In this document: one piece after another, positions 16,612 through 26,471 of the stretch
Position numbering within the stretch: position 1 is the stretch's first letter
Layout: each line of letters starts with the position of its first letter
Source: a virus
Reading direction: 5' to 3' (one strand)
IMG/VR virus record: IMGVR_UViG_3300018036_001528
Coordinates: 1 to 45,138 of that record
DNA length: 45,138 nt
Program-made: the position numbers and the translations under genes
Notes under the pieces: generated by a model
Database searches by the model: none
What the model saw: only the letters and a program-made list of their open reading frames with translations
What the model was told of the DNA's origin: nothing

Positions 16612-19600
16612 TGGCCGAAAGACTTTTTGACAAAGCATCGTATAGTATTGTTAGAACTAATCCTAAATTAACAGCTAATGTTAAGTTAGTTAGTAACGGC
16701 GATAATCTTTACTTAGAATCATTCAGTGCAAATACTGAATTGGCATCTTCTACATTTAAAGCATTTAAGATAAGTGGAAAGGATACTTATGATAAAGATG
16801 TCTTTAGATTTTTTCAAGGCGGTAAATTTCCTACCGATTTAGCTTACGAAGTTTTCCAAGAATATCAAGACGTTTCGGTCTTATCTCAGTATCAGAATCA
16901 ATATGAAATGTTCTATTCAGCCGGTACAAGATCAGTGTCTTCATTGGCATATACTGAGGATCTAGGTATGTTAGCGCCTTTATGGCTAAATGAACAAATA
17001 CCCAATTACTTTGTTGTATTTAGAATTGATAATCCTGCAGCCGTTAATAACATTAATGCTGAATTAGAAAACGCAGATTATCTTAATGCACAAACATCAG
17101 CTAATTTTACAAAAAATGTATTAGAGAATTGTACAGCAATTAAAACATTTGACTTAAGCTCTAATAGTTTACTTGGATCTTATATTAGAAATTACCGTAA
17201 CCTAGAATCGTTCCCTAAGTCGCCGTTGACCGTTAGCTGGAGAAAGGATGAACCGATACAGTGGAATGGTATTAATTATAAGAAAGGTGGCTTTACCTCA
17301 GCAGGTAGCTATTCATACGATGATCTTGTTGCACAGGATTCAACGATTATTCAAAATGAATTTTTCTTTACTCAAGGATTTGAAAGAAACGGTGTTCTTT
17401 TAGCAAACTTAATTAACCTTGAATTTTTGTTTTCCGATAAAGACGCGCCTGATTATTCTATTAATAGATATTTTGGATTATATGTAAATGAAGTAGAAGA
17501 AGGTAGGTTTGATATATCAGGAGAAGGCTTCTTTAAGAATACCGAAAAGACACAGCTACCGAAAATTAAAACTATCCAAGAAGTATCTGAACAATTAAAC
17601 ACGCCGTTTGAGATTGAAAATAGTAACGGTGTATTAGTTTTTCTTGACCCTTCAAAAACTACAACCGTTACTGGTCTACCCACCCCTAATAGAGTTAATG
17701 AAGTTGAATCCATATTTTATGTTAAAGATAAGAATAACGACTTTCATACTATCAAGAAGGGTTCAACTTGGGGAAATAATCAAATAAGATTGTTTGACAA
17801 AACGATTGATATATCAAAACTTGCAGGGTTTAAAACACCTGATACCTATGCCAATGCTAGCATAATACAGAGAAAAGGGCAATCAACATGTAGCTTTAAG
17901 ATTACTAATGAATTAGTGGATGGTTTTAAGATTACTTTTTATGATAGCAATAATAGAGTTGGTGAAGTGGCTGCTAGTTCAATCGAAGTACCTAATGTAG
18001 GACAAAGTAAATATCATTTCTTTAATCCTAATGGAACCCCGCAAGAAATTGCAAAAGCCATAACAAATGCTATAAATATAGGTATACCTAAAGAGAAGAG
18101 ATTCTTTGAAGCTTCATATAATAATGATACGGTTTATGTAGAGTCAAGATTTAGTGGATCAAGATTTAATAGACTTAATTTTGAATTAGATTTTACTGAT
18201 TATCCGTTAATGGTTAATGCTATATCAACCTACCCATCAACATCGGTAAATAATCCTAATGAAAACTTTGTAGGTGGAAATGACGTAACCGGTTCTTTAC
18301 TTAAAGTTACAGCAGGAGATCAGGATCGGTTCGTAAAAGGTAACTATGTTCAGTCTAAAGATGGATTTGCCCAGATAGGTGATTGGGTGCCTTATTTAGA
18401 GGAGCCGATAAAAAACAGTAGTGGTAAAATTATTGGTTATAATAATATTGACACGAATGTAATTATAACTCTTAACGATAATCAAATTGAAACTACGCGA
18501 AGTGGTCAAGTTGCACTGTATTCTGATTATAGACCTTCGTTTGGTAGATTTTCAATATTTCCTATAAGAGATTTTGACTATGATTTCTATAGCACAATGT
18601 TTAGCCAAATGGGTGAGCTATCTTATGAAGAATACTACTACAAAAATAGCTTATTTGGGCGAAGTAATCCTGAAATTAGAGAGTTTTATTATGATGATGG
18701 TGGCTTTGCTACACTTATAGGATTGCTAAAAGACTCAGATCCAGATCAATCTTTTGATTCTATTATTAATTCTGAGTATGATAGGCTTGAAGAAAACTAT
18801 TTAAAACAACAGGCCGTTGCATCTAGAGTAATCCCTTACATAAACAAATGGTCATACTTAAATGACGGTAAGAATGTTAGAAATCTTCCGTATAGTTTAA
18901 ACTTAAGCGAAGCATTCGGGCAAAATAATTTTGCGCCGTCAAAATATTCTATAGGGCAAGATCCACTAGGCTTCACACATGAATGGTATTACTTATGTGA
19001 GTTTCCTGATTATTTTGATAATGAAGCCATTAAGAGTTCATGGAGTTATATAGATAATGCACCAGTAGATTCTACTGAAGAAAATCCTTTCACAGGTTCA
19101 GTATATTCACCAGGTACATTCCAGAAAATTGACAAGGATTACTTTAATGATTACTTTATAGTTGATAAGTTTACTACCGGCGGTCAGATAAACTTAATAG
19201 ATAAGCAACTTAGATATGGGAGATTTAGTGGAGGCGATGAAAAGAATTTTGCTGAAGCTTTTTTAAGAGGTGTTAGAATAATTGCAAAACCAAAAGCAGA
19301 TATAAACAAGAAACCTAACTTTAATGCAAAATCATTATCATATGTTAATGATGGTAGATTTAATGATTATAGGTTTTCGGTAATGCTTATACCAAATGCA
19401 CCTGATAAGCCTGAGACACAAATTAAATTTATCAAGAATGATAAGTGGAAAACTGTTGTAATGTTAATCTTTCTTACACTAGAAAACAAGTGTGTTAATA
19501 AGGGTTCACAGAGTATTGATAGAACGGTTTTGTATTCATTTGAAAGTGATTATCAAACACAAGACTGCCAACCTATCCAGGTATCAGGACAAGGATATTT

Positions 19601-21242
19601 ATATGAGCGTGGTATCGTACAGGGTGCAATAAGCTTTTTAGCTACTTCATTTAATCCTACGGTACAAGCCTATCTTGTACAGGGTGTGGTTGATGTAAAT
19701 GGTATACCTCCTAGATTTTTGCGTGATATTACAATAGGTAGTGATGGACAATTTAATCCAATAAAATTTGAAATTGGATCCGACATATATGAGATTAGTG
19801 GAATACAGAGGGTTGTTTCTGATTCACAGTTTTTTGCTACAACCATTACTCTTAACGGGTCCCCTTATATACCTGGTGGCCCAACCCCTAGTTCGTTGGA
19901 GTTATTAGAATCAAGTTACTTTACGGTCGGCGGCGGTTTTAATGCATATACGTCTAGATTAACCGATGTTGGCTTTGCTTCTATTTTTAAAAATGTTAAT
20001 CAAGGTGCACCTAATATTGTCTATGAAACTATTGATAAAGAAGGTAATAGGATCCTAGATAATAATGGAGATTTAGCACAAACATTTTCTATTGAACTTA
20101 GAGCACAAGAAGATATTATTAAATCTGTATACATTGGTGTCTTACCGGATCCTGCCAAACCTACAGTGTTTAACTTGACTGATATTATTGGATATGACTT
20201 ATCATTACAAACTAAACCTAGAGTTACACCTATTGGTAGACATGCCGGTTATTATGAGCCAACTTCGTTAGATATATTCTTCTTTAGAGACCCTTATATT
20301 AATATTGACTTTGATACATCTACTGGAACAGGTAGCACTGGAACGGGTAGTACTGGAACGGGTAGTACAGGTGGTCCAATACCTGATGAAGTTTACAAGT
20401 ATAAAGTTATGGAGTTGTGTAGATATGCAAACACACAATTCAATAGTAGCGACACTGAAAGGTTTGGACAAATTAGAAATCTTTTTTATCATAAAGTTAA
20501 TGAGGAAGATCCTTCAACAGTATTAGAGCTTTCTACTGATAGCGCATACTTAAGTTTATATCCACTTATTAATGAAGTAGGTATTTTTAGTAGAGATTTT
20601 TATACATTCTCTTCAAACTGGGAACCTGCATATTTTAGAAAGAGTATTGATAAATCCCAAATACAATCAGTTATTGGTACAAGAGCAATGACTGAAAGAA
20701 AATCATTCTTTGGTTCTAAGTATTTAAAGGTCCCACAACAAATTGAACTTGAAACTTTTATACATTCTGAGGAATTTATTAAAGATGCTATTAAACAACC
20801 GTCTCTTATAGAAGGTAACTTTATGACAGAGGAAAATGATACTTATGTTAAGTTCTATATGTTTATTCAGAAGAGACTAATTGAGTATCTCTTTGGACCT
20901 ATTAAAGAACAGTTTAAAAAGTATATTAAGCCTGAATTTAGTTATGCAGATATTGAAACTTTAGATGATGATGTTGAAAGATACATTAGACAAAATATCT
21001 TACAATTATACAAAATAGCAAATGTTGATTTTTACGTTAAGAGTACTAGAGAAAATCTACCGTTAAATTATTCAACTGCTGCATTAACAAATTCGGAAAA
21101 GGCAGCCAGCGGATTAACTATTAACACGGCGGTTGGATCAAAGCTACTTAATACCAACCTATTTGATCTGAGCCTAATATATAACAAAAGGACAGGGTTT
21201 ACTGAATCATTTGGGTTTAGTATAACTATAGTTAAAAAATAA
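16611..21242 (+). CDS. Very large baseplate or tail structural protein (1543 aa)
   Basis: This is the largest gene in the window. The protein is Asn/Tyr/Phe/Asp-rich with mixed beta content, no signal peptide and no membrane segment. Its N-terminus (MAERLFDKASYSIVRTNPKL, then TANVKLVSNGDNLYLESF) is typical of large structural proteins of T4-related phages of Bacteroidota and marine hosts, but I cannot name a family. A Gly-Ser-Thr-Gly-Thr repeat interrupts it at DNA 20319-20375. The last 250 residues are more helical (EEFIKDAIKQPSLIEGNF, LIEYLFGPIKEQFKKY, ADIETLDDDVERYIRQN). The gene has its own hairpin-embedded promoter-like element, suggesting its timing or dose is set separately from upstream genes. 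Confidence 0.6.
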   Translation: MAERLFDKASYSIVRTNPKLTANVKLVSNGDNLYLESFSANTELASSTFKAFKISGKDTYDKDVFRFFQGGKFPTDLAYEVFQEYQDVSVLSQYQNQYEMFYSAGTRSVSSLAYTEDLGMLAPLWLNEQIPNYFVVFRIDNPAAVNNINAELENADYLNAQTSANFTKNVLENCTAIKTFDLSSNSLLGSYIRNYRNLESFPKSPLTVSWRKDEPIQWNGINYKKGGFTSAGSYSYDDLVAQDSTIIQNEFFFTQGFERNGVLLANLINLEFLFSDKDAPDYSINRYFGLYVNEVEEGRFDISGEGFFKNTEKTQLPKIKTIQEVSEQLNTPFEIENSNGVLVFLDPSKTTTVTGLPTPNRVNEVESIFYVKDKNNDFHTIKKGSTWGNNQIRLFDKTIDISKLAGFKTPDTYANASIIQRKGQSTCSFKITNELVDGFKITFYDSNNRVGEVAASSIEVPNVGQSKYHFFNPNGTPQEIAKAITNAINIGIPKEKRFFEASYNNDTVYVESRFSGSRFNRLNFELDFTDYPLMVNAISTYPSTSVNNPNENFVGGNDVTGSLLKVTAGDQDRFVKGNYVQSKDGFAQIGDWVPYLEEPIKNSSGKIIGYNNIDTNVIITLNDNQIETTRSGQVALYSDYRPSFGRFSIFPIRDFDYDFYSTMFSQMGELSYEEYYYKNSLFGRSNPEIREFYYDDGGFATLIGLLKDSDPDQSFDSIINSEYDRLEENYLKQQAVASRVIPYINKWSYLNDGKNVRNLPYSLNLSEAFGQNNFAPSKYSIGQDPLGFTHEWYYLCEFPDYFDNEAIKSSWSYIDNAPVDSTEENPFTGSVYSPGTFQKIDKDYFNDYFIVDKFTTGGQINLIDKQLRYGRFSGGDEKNFAEAFLRGVRIIAKPKADINKKPNFNAKSLSYVNDGRFNDYRFSVMLIPNAPDKPETQIKFIKNDKWKTVVMLIFLTLENKCVNKGSQSIDRTVLYSFESDYQTQDCQPIQVSGQGYLYERGIVQGAISFLATSFNPTVQAYLVQGVVDVNGIPPRFLRDITIGSDGQFNPIKFEIGSDIYEISGIQRVVSDSQFFATTITLNGSPYIPGGPTPSSLELLESSYFTVGGGFNAYTSRLTDVGFASIFKNVNQGAPNIVYETIDKEGNRILDNNGDLAQTFSIELRAQEDIIKSVYIGVLPDPAKPTVFNLTDIIGYDLSLQTKPRVTPIGRHAGYYEPTSLDIFFFRDPYINIDFDTSTGTGSTGTGSTGTGSTGGPIPDEVYKYKVMELCRYANTQFNSSDTERFGQIRNLFYHKVNEEDPSTVLELSTDSAYLSLYPLINEVGIFSRDFYTFSSNWEPAYFRKSIDKSQIQSVIGTRAMTERKSFFGSKYLKVPQQIELETFIHSEEFIKDAIKQPSLIEGNFMTEENDTYVKFYMFIQKRLIEYLFGPIKEQFKKYIKPEFSYADIETLDDDVERYIRQNILQLYKIANVDFYVKSTRENLPLNYSTAALTNSEKAASGLTINTAVGSKLLNTNLFDLSLIYNKRTGFTESFGFSITIVKK
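20319..20375 (+). repeat. GSTGT 15-base tandem repeat inside structural gene
   Basis: About three copies of a 15-base unit (GGTAGTACTGGAACG and variants) encode GSTGTGSTGTGSTGG, preceded by Thr-Gly-Thr. It is a flexible linker or short collagen-like run and a likely hotspot for copy-number change. Confidence 0.75.
21175..21185 (+). promoter_or_regulatory. Possible intragenic late-promoter-like element
   Basis: TAATATATAAC lies in the last 70 bases of the 1543-residue gene, 64 bases upstream of the fibre ATG at 21250. It matches the intergenic element closely, but it sits in coding sequence, and similar matches by chance occur at 32733 and 34433. Confidence 0.25.
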
Positions 21243-21249
21243 GAACAAA

Positions 21250-24072
21250 ATGGCAATAACAATACAGGAATTACTTGCCTCCGATACTATTTCGCAAGTA
21301 GTTGATAAGATCAATTTTAACTTTGATCAATTACTACTTAACGGCGGTGGGCCAGTTGGACCTGCTGGACCGTTAGGACCTCCAGGACCTATAGGCGGTA
21401 GAGGAGAAAGAGGAACTGAGTGGTATGAAGGTACTGCCGATCCTAATGTTGTGCCACCTACTTTAACCCCGCTAACTGCTGATTACTACTTACAGAGTAA
21501 CGGTGATGTATGGGAATTTACAGGATTAACTTGGACTAATACTGGAATAAACCTAGTAGGACCAGCTGGTCCTTCTGGTGCATCAGTTGGGTGGTCACAG
21601 TTTGGAAATAACCCATATCCTAATTATGCAGCTACTTACCAAAATGTTTTATACCCAGCTCCAATAACAACAGGAATAACAGTTAGTAACCAAGGTGTTG
21701 CTGCTACTCTAATAGGCGCGGTTGGCCCAGGCGATGTTTCTGCTAATCCAGGAATTCCATTTACTCCTGCATTCCAGCTTAACAATACAATGGCTGGTAG
21801 TATCGATGCATCTGTCGTAAGTATGCTAGTTCATCAAAAAGATAGTTCGGCGTCTGCGATTAAATTTATGGGTGGTGGGGCAGTTGCTGCTGATAATTAT
21901 GAACAATCGGCTTTAGCTAATCTATCTTCAATAGGTTTAGGTATTGATGATTCTATTGTTATAAATGTACCTAAATCTGTTACAGGAACAATTGGATCTT
22001 TACAAGATACTTATGGATTTAACCTCTATACTTTACAAAAAGGACAAAGTTTTAGGGCAGGTAGATCAATTTCATTTACTACTGGTACTCTGGGGCCTAC
22101 TCTTACAGGTCCGCTTGATGTATCTGATTTTACTATTAATCTAAATGTGGTTAATTCATCTAAGCTTCCTAAATATGAAATGAATATTTTAGGTAGCAAG
22201 GATGCATCTATTTCTGCAGGTAATGTTACGTTGCCAGTCGCAACACTTAAAGAAGGTAGCATTGTACTTGATAGTGGTAAGGTGAAGCTAATAGCAAAAG
22301 ACCTAGTTAATATAGAATCTTTAAGTGGTGAGTGGAATTTCCCAGGACTTCAATCTGTGCCTATTACACCAGCCGGTTTATTAGGTATAAGTTCTAGTGG
22401 TAAACTAGGAACACTATCAACAGGTGGTAGTTTTAGCCCAGGTATACTAGGCTGGAACGGCACAAGCTTAACATCCGATACTGGCACTAATAATAGAATA
22501 GTTAGATGGGATGGTACTGCAGGTATACAATCAAGTACATGGGAAATACAGGATACCGGTGCATTGGTAGCCATGTCAGGAAATAAGTTTATTGGTGATG
22601 ATGGATCAGGTATTGAGAGAATCTATTTTGATGGTAATGTTGATAATAGAATAGCATTAGAAGACGTACCGACTGGGGTTAGTGGGTTAAGCAATAGAAT
22701 TCAGATTTATGTAGAAAATACAGGTAATGAAGCCAGAGGATTAACTGTGACGCAAAATGGTGTTTTTGTTGGTTACGGTAAAACTGGCACAGGATTAAGC
22801 ATGATTAATTCTGAGTCAGTGATGAGTATTAAACCTATAGGCTCAGGAAGTGCAGCAACGGCTTCATGGATAGAGTTTGGTACACCCGGTTCGGCTACAG
22901 CGACATCGCCTACAATAATTGGACCTATAGCTGGTTCATCAGCACCTGCCTCAAGAGATATGTTAACTATTAAAGGTGGGTCGGGAAGTCCACTTGCTAC
23001 TGGTTTTGGTTTATCAGGTATAGGTCGTCAGGTAGCTATTTTAGGTGGTGATGCTACAGCTTTACAAAGTGGTGGGGATGTTTATATATCTGGTGGTATA
23101 AAAGCGTCTGCAATTTCGTCTAATGGTAGAGTTATATTGGGGTACGAGCCGTATGGCTCTACATATCAGTATTCATCCCATGTTAACTTCGGTGATTCTA
23201 GCGGATCCAGCAGGGGTTGGGTTTATATCAAACAACCAGCTGATGCTGATATTCCAATTACCGCGCAAAGTTATACTTTAGCAGTATCAAGTAATCATTC
23301 ATCAGTACAAGGTGATGCGAGAAACGGTGCTGTTAAATTTACAAATAGTACTGATGATAAAGCAATAGAATTTCATACACAGGTAGGTACTGATGATTAT
23401 TCACCACTGTCTAATGATAATGATAACATTATTATTAATAGGGGTACCGCTACAGCTGCTGGTACTAATGGGTTAGTTATAGCCCCTAAATCCAGACCTG
23501 TAGGTATAAGAATGGATGCTGATGATGACAAGTTACAACTACTTTCGTATGGTGTTAATGAAGCCACTAATTATAATGGGCAACAGTTTACTTGGTATGC
23601 GGAAGGTAATATTCATATAGATCACACCAGCGCGATCACACCGCCTTCAACACCATTATATGCATCTAACCCTGAGAGAACTAGAGGTATTTTTGCAAGT
23701 GGAGAATTTGGACCATCTAATACAATTACGGGTGGAGGTTCTATAACAGGGCAATGGATAAGAGTAGGTCGTAATGTTACATTTAGCGGAACTGCTACGA
23801 CTAGTGGATCTAATGCTACTCAGCGTATATGGCCATTACCGCTTAAGCCATCATCAGGCAACATTACAGTTCTACACGGAAGTGGTACACTCTTTTCTGG
23901 TGCAGGTGGATCTTATGCATTTCGGATGATGCCAGTAGAAGCCTTCGCTGCTGGTACAAATGGGTTAGCCTTTAAATGGGGTAGTGGTATTTGGGTCGGG
24001 AACCCATACGCAAGTACCGTTAGTAATAATGGTAGTGGTGTTAGATTTACAATACAATATATGTTACCATAA
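21250..24072 (+). CDS. Tail fibre protein with collagen-like segment
   Basis: The 940-residue protein has an N-terminal docking part shared with the protein at 9866, then a collagen-like run GPVGPAGPLGPPGPIGGRGE at about 35-55 and a second short GPAGPSGAS near 105. A long Gly/Ser/Thr-rich beta-helical or triple-stranded shaft follows. The C-terminal domain reads ITGQWIRVGRNVTFSGTATT ... GVRFTIQYMLP, a pattern common at receptor-binding fibre tips. The likely role is host recognition, with the N-terminus on the baseplate. The stop TAA overlaps the next ATG (TAATG). Confidence 0.75.
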   Translation: MAITIQELLASDTISQVVDKINFNFDQLLLNGGGPVGPAGPLGPPGPIGGRGERGTEWYEGTADPNVVPPTLTPLTADYYLQSNGDVWEFTGLTWTNTGINLVGPAGPSGASVGWSQFGNNPYPNYAATYQNVLYPAPITTGITVSNQGVAATLIGAVGPGDVSANPGIPFTPAFQLNNTMAGSIDASVVSMLVHQKDSSASAIKFMGGGAVAADNYEQSALANLSSIGLGIDDSIVINVPKSVTGTIGSLQDTYGFNLYTLQKGQSFRAGRSISFTTGTLGPTLTGPLDVSDFTINLNVVNSSKLPKYEMNILGSKDASISAGNVTLPVATLKEGSIVLDSGKVKLIAKDLVNIESLSGEWNFPGLQSVPITPAGLLGISSSGKLGTLSTGGSFSPGILGWNGTSLTSDTGTNNRIVRWDGTAGIQSSTWEIQDTGALVAMSGNKFIGDDGSGIERIYFDGNVDNRIALEDVPTGVSGLSNRIQIYVENTGNEARGLTVTQNGVFVGYGKTGTGLSMINSESVMSIKPIGSGSAATASWIEFGTPGSATATSPTIIGPIAGSSAPASRDMLTIKGGSGSPLATGFGLSGIGRQVAILGGDATALQSGGDVYISGGIKASAISSNGRVILGYEPYGSTYQYSSHVNFGDSSGSSRGWVYIKQPADADIPITAQSYTLAVSSNHSSVQGDARNGAVKFTNSTDDKAIEFHTQVGTDDYSPLSNDNDNIIINRGTATAAGTNGLVIAPKSRPVGIRMDADDDKLQLLSYGVNEATNYNGQQFTWYAEGNIHIDHTSAITPPSTPLYASNPERTRGIFASGEFGPSNTITGGGSITGQWIRVGRNVTFSGTATTSGSNATQRIWPLPLKPSSGNITVLHGSGTLFSGAGGSYAFRMMPVEAFAAGTNGLAFKWGSGIWVGNPYASTVSNNGSGVRFTIQYMLP

Positions 24073-24314
24073 TGAATAAAAAAGAAAGAAAAGAGCTTAA
24101 AGAATTTGTAGACAGGTATAAGGAAATTGAAACTTCTATTGACCTAATGCAAAAGAGTATTGAAAGTTTGGCGGAAAAGAGAGATAGTCTTTTTACTGAG
24201 CTTGAGCAAATGAAAGGAAAGGAAAAAAAGTTTATGGATAGCTTAATAGAAAAATACGGAGAAAGTAATGTTACTCCTTATAAGCTATTACAGATCTATG
24301 AAGAGGGTATATGA
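24072..24314 (+). CDS. Small coiled-coil protein, unknown
   Basis: The 80-residue protein is almost entirely charged helix (ERKELKEFVDRYKEIETSID, then SIESLAEKRDSLFTELEQMK) with a short C-terminal part. It overlaps both neighbours by a few bases (TAATG upstream, ATGA downstream), so it is translated together with the candidate spanin. It has no signal or membrane segment. A regulator or cytoplasmic partner in a lysis cassette is possible but unproven. Confidence 0.6.
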   Translation: MNKKERKELKEFVDRYKEIETSIDLMQKSIESLAEKRDSLFTELEQMKGKEKKFMDSLIEKYGESNVTPYKLLQIYEEGI

Positions 24315-25081
24315 TAATACTTAAAAACATATTAAGCGTAATTACTGATCCTAAAAATACTAGAATGTTTTTACTAGGTGGTATTGTTGTGCTATGTATT
24401 TTGTTTTTAAGACAGTGTCAAGCTACGACTGAAGCTAAAGGAGAAGCTACAAGAATAGAGAATAATTGGAAAGCTTCACTGGATGAAATTGAAAACTACA
24501 TTAATGAGAAGGGTAATGCTGAAGCTGAGATCATGGCACTAACCTTAACTATTGATGAGCTAGGGAAAACACTTGAGTATGAAAAAAATAAACCACCTAT
24601 TACAATAATAGAAACCAAGACTGTTATTAAGGAGGTTATTGTTGAAGTACCTGTTACCGTGGTTGATACTATCATTGGTAATTTTAGTTCAGCATTTCAA
24701 ATTAAGGACTCTGCTACTTGGGGTAATAGCTCTAGAGAGATTGGTATTATTGTACCTTATGAAGCACATGACAGTACAATAGATCTAGGTAATGCTACTA
24801 TTGATCTTAACCAGAACATTTGGTTAACTGCTTCTATATTGAGAGATAGAGAAACCAAAGAGGTTTTTGTAAATCTTGAAACTGATTACCCAGGAACAAC
24901 TTTTAATAGCGCACAAGGAATACTAATAGACCAAACGAGTAAAGGTTTTTTAGATCTCCAAAAACAAAATAGAAAAACATTAGGCATTGGATTACAGCTA
25001 GGCGTTGGGTATGGCAGCAATGGATTTACACCGTATGTAGGTATAGGTCTAGGTTATACTCCTAAGTTTTTGCAATGGTAA
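24311..25081 (+). CDS. Membrane-anchored periplasmic coiled-coil protein, candidate spanin
   Basis: The 256-residue protein has a basic N-terminus, one membrane span at about 19-34 (MFLLGGIVVLCILFLRQ) and Cys36. A helical periplasmic stretch follows (about 40-95) and then a Val/Thr/Lys segment (IIETKTVIKEVIVEVPVTVV). The last 35 residues are glycine/aromatic alternating strands (LGIGLQLGVGYGSNG, FTPYVGIGLGY), the look of an outer-membrane beta hairpin. An inner-membrane anchor, a rod and an outer-membrane-seeking end are the design of spanins that fuse the two membranes at lysis. Similar one-gene arrangements are found in phages of Bacteroidota. No endolysin or holin is visible next to it, so a tail or superinfection role remains possible. 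Confidence 0.5.
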   Translation: MIILKNILSVITDPKNTRMFLLGGIVVLCILFLRQCQATTEAKGEATRIENNWKASLDEIENYINEKGNAEAEIMALTLTIDELGKTLEYEKNKPPITIIETKTVIKEVIVEVPVTVVDTIIGNFSSAFQIKDSATWGNSSREIGIIVPYEAHDSTIDLGNATIDLNQNIWLTASILRDRETKEVFVNLETDYPGTTFNSAQGILIDQTSKGFLDLQKQNRKTLGIGLQLGVGYGSNGFTPYVGIGLGYTPKFLQW

Positions 25082-25094
25082 ATAAATAGTTAGA

Positions 25095-26471
25095 ATGGAA
25101 TCATCTAAGTTTATACAAATATCAGACGGTATACTTATTGAGTATATTTACACTAGCCAGTCTAATCCAACAGAGTTTAGTACAGCAACATACCCTATTG
25201 AGATCATGAGAGATGGTCATACGGGTGGTAGTTACTTATTTAATACTGATGCGGTTGCAGCTGAGATGGGTAACTATCGTGATATATCTGTAGCTGCCAT
25301 CAATGAAAATAAAACACAGTATGCTTATTTAGATACTGACATAGGTGTTCCTTATAATGATTTTGACCCACTCTTAACAGATAGTGCAAGTCTTTTACAA
25401 TCTTTTAGCCCACAGCAGCTGATTGCATATGATAAGATAAGGGTCCATTTTATTTCAGGATTTAGCTTTACTGGATTTGATGGAATTATTTTTGAAACAC
25501 TAGTTCCTAGAAGAGATGGTAAGATGCTAAACTTATCGTCTATAAATTTCTTAAAGACGGATACACCTGTATTTAATCCTGATCCAATTCTAATTAATGA
25601 CAAGTTATATGCTACTTATATTGAATGGCGTGTACCTTCTCTTTACTTTATGAATAATGGATTTAATAATGCTGTACCTAACGGTCTAGGTTATAAGTTA
25701 ACAGAAGGACAAGGCTTTTTAGGTACTCCTACTATTACACTTAAGGCTACTGGGATTTATGAAACTATAGTTGAAAACAGTTATAGCTATTATAATGTAG
25801 AAGAAATTAATTCAGTTACTATTGCAAACAGAGACATCTATGATGATCTTTATGCAAGTGTGGTTGAATCGGATAGTGGAGATTACTTTGAGCTAACTGG
25901 GATGGTGACCGGTTCTACTTTTTCTAATTTCATTGCACAACTTAATTCATCAGGTGGTGACTATGTTGTATTCCATGAAATTAATGTAAGTGAACAGATA
26001 GGTACTAACTTTACCAAAACCAGTACTCAGGTATATACACAAACCACAAACTTTGATAATCCTATCCTATTTAGACCTATTGTACTAAATAGTTCAATTG
26101 CTGCATCCTTTTCAATAAATTACTTATTAAGACTTTATAATAGAGCTGATAATACACAGATAATTAAACAAGCAAATTTAACTTCATTTGATGTTAAGAA
26201 ATACGGAAGAAGATTAATGAAGATAAACTTAGGTGTAGTACCTACAGTTGCAAATGTCTATAATCAGATATCTAAAGATGATGGAAGTAACATCATAGTT
26301 AATAATGGAAATTCTGGAACTAGACCAGGGGAAACATCAGAAAAAATTGTAGAGCAATTAGTAGTTAAGACCAAGTATGTTACTTCATTTAGGGATAGAT
26401 TAAATGTAAAGGCTGCAATTTCACCAGCAAAAATACAAACATTAACCGAAGACGATGGCAGTACAGACTAA
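25095..26471 (+). CDS. Virion structural protein, unknown (baseplate or fibre)
   Basis: A 458-residue beta-rich protein with many Tyr, Asn, Thr and Ser and no signal or membrane segment. Residues about 1-300 read as beta-sandwich domains (SKFIQISDGILIEYIYTSQ, RVHFISGFSFTGFDGIIFET). The C-terminal part has a short basic end (VVKTKYVTSFRDRLNVKAA). It overlaps the next gene by 17 bases, so the two are probably made together. No family is recognised. Position between the candidate spanin and the tail-tube-like gene favours a tail role. Confidence 0.55.
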   Translation: MESSKFIQISDGILIEYIYTSQSNPTEFSTATYPIEIMRDGHTGGSYLFNTDAVAAEMGNYRDISVAAINENKTQYAYLDTDIGVPYNDFDPLLTDSASLLQSFSPQQLIAYDKIRVHFISGFSFTGFDGIIFETLVPRRDGKMLNLSSINFLKTDTPVFNPDPILINDKLYATYIEWRVPSLYFMNNGFNNAVPNGLGYKLTEGQGFLGTPTITLKATGIYETIVENSYSYYNVEEINSVTIANRDIYDDLYASVVESDSGDYFELTGMVTGSTFSNFIAQLNSSGGDYVVFHEINVSEQIGTNFTKTSTQVYTQTTNFDNPILFRPIVLNSSIAASFSINYLLRLYNRADNTQIIKQANLTSFDVKKYGRRLMKINLGVVPTVANVYNQISKDDGSNIIVNNGNSGTRPGETSEKIVEQLVVKTKYVTSFRDRLNVKAAISPAKIQTLTEDDGSTD

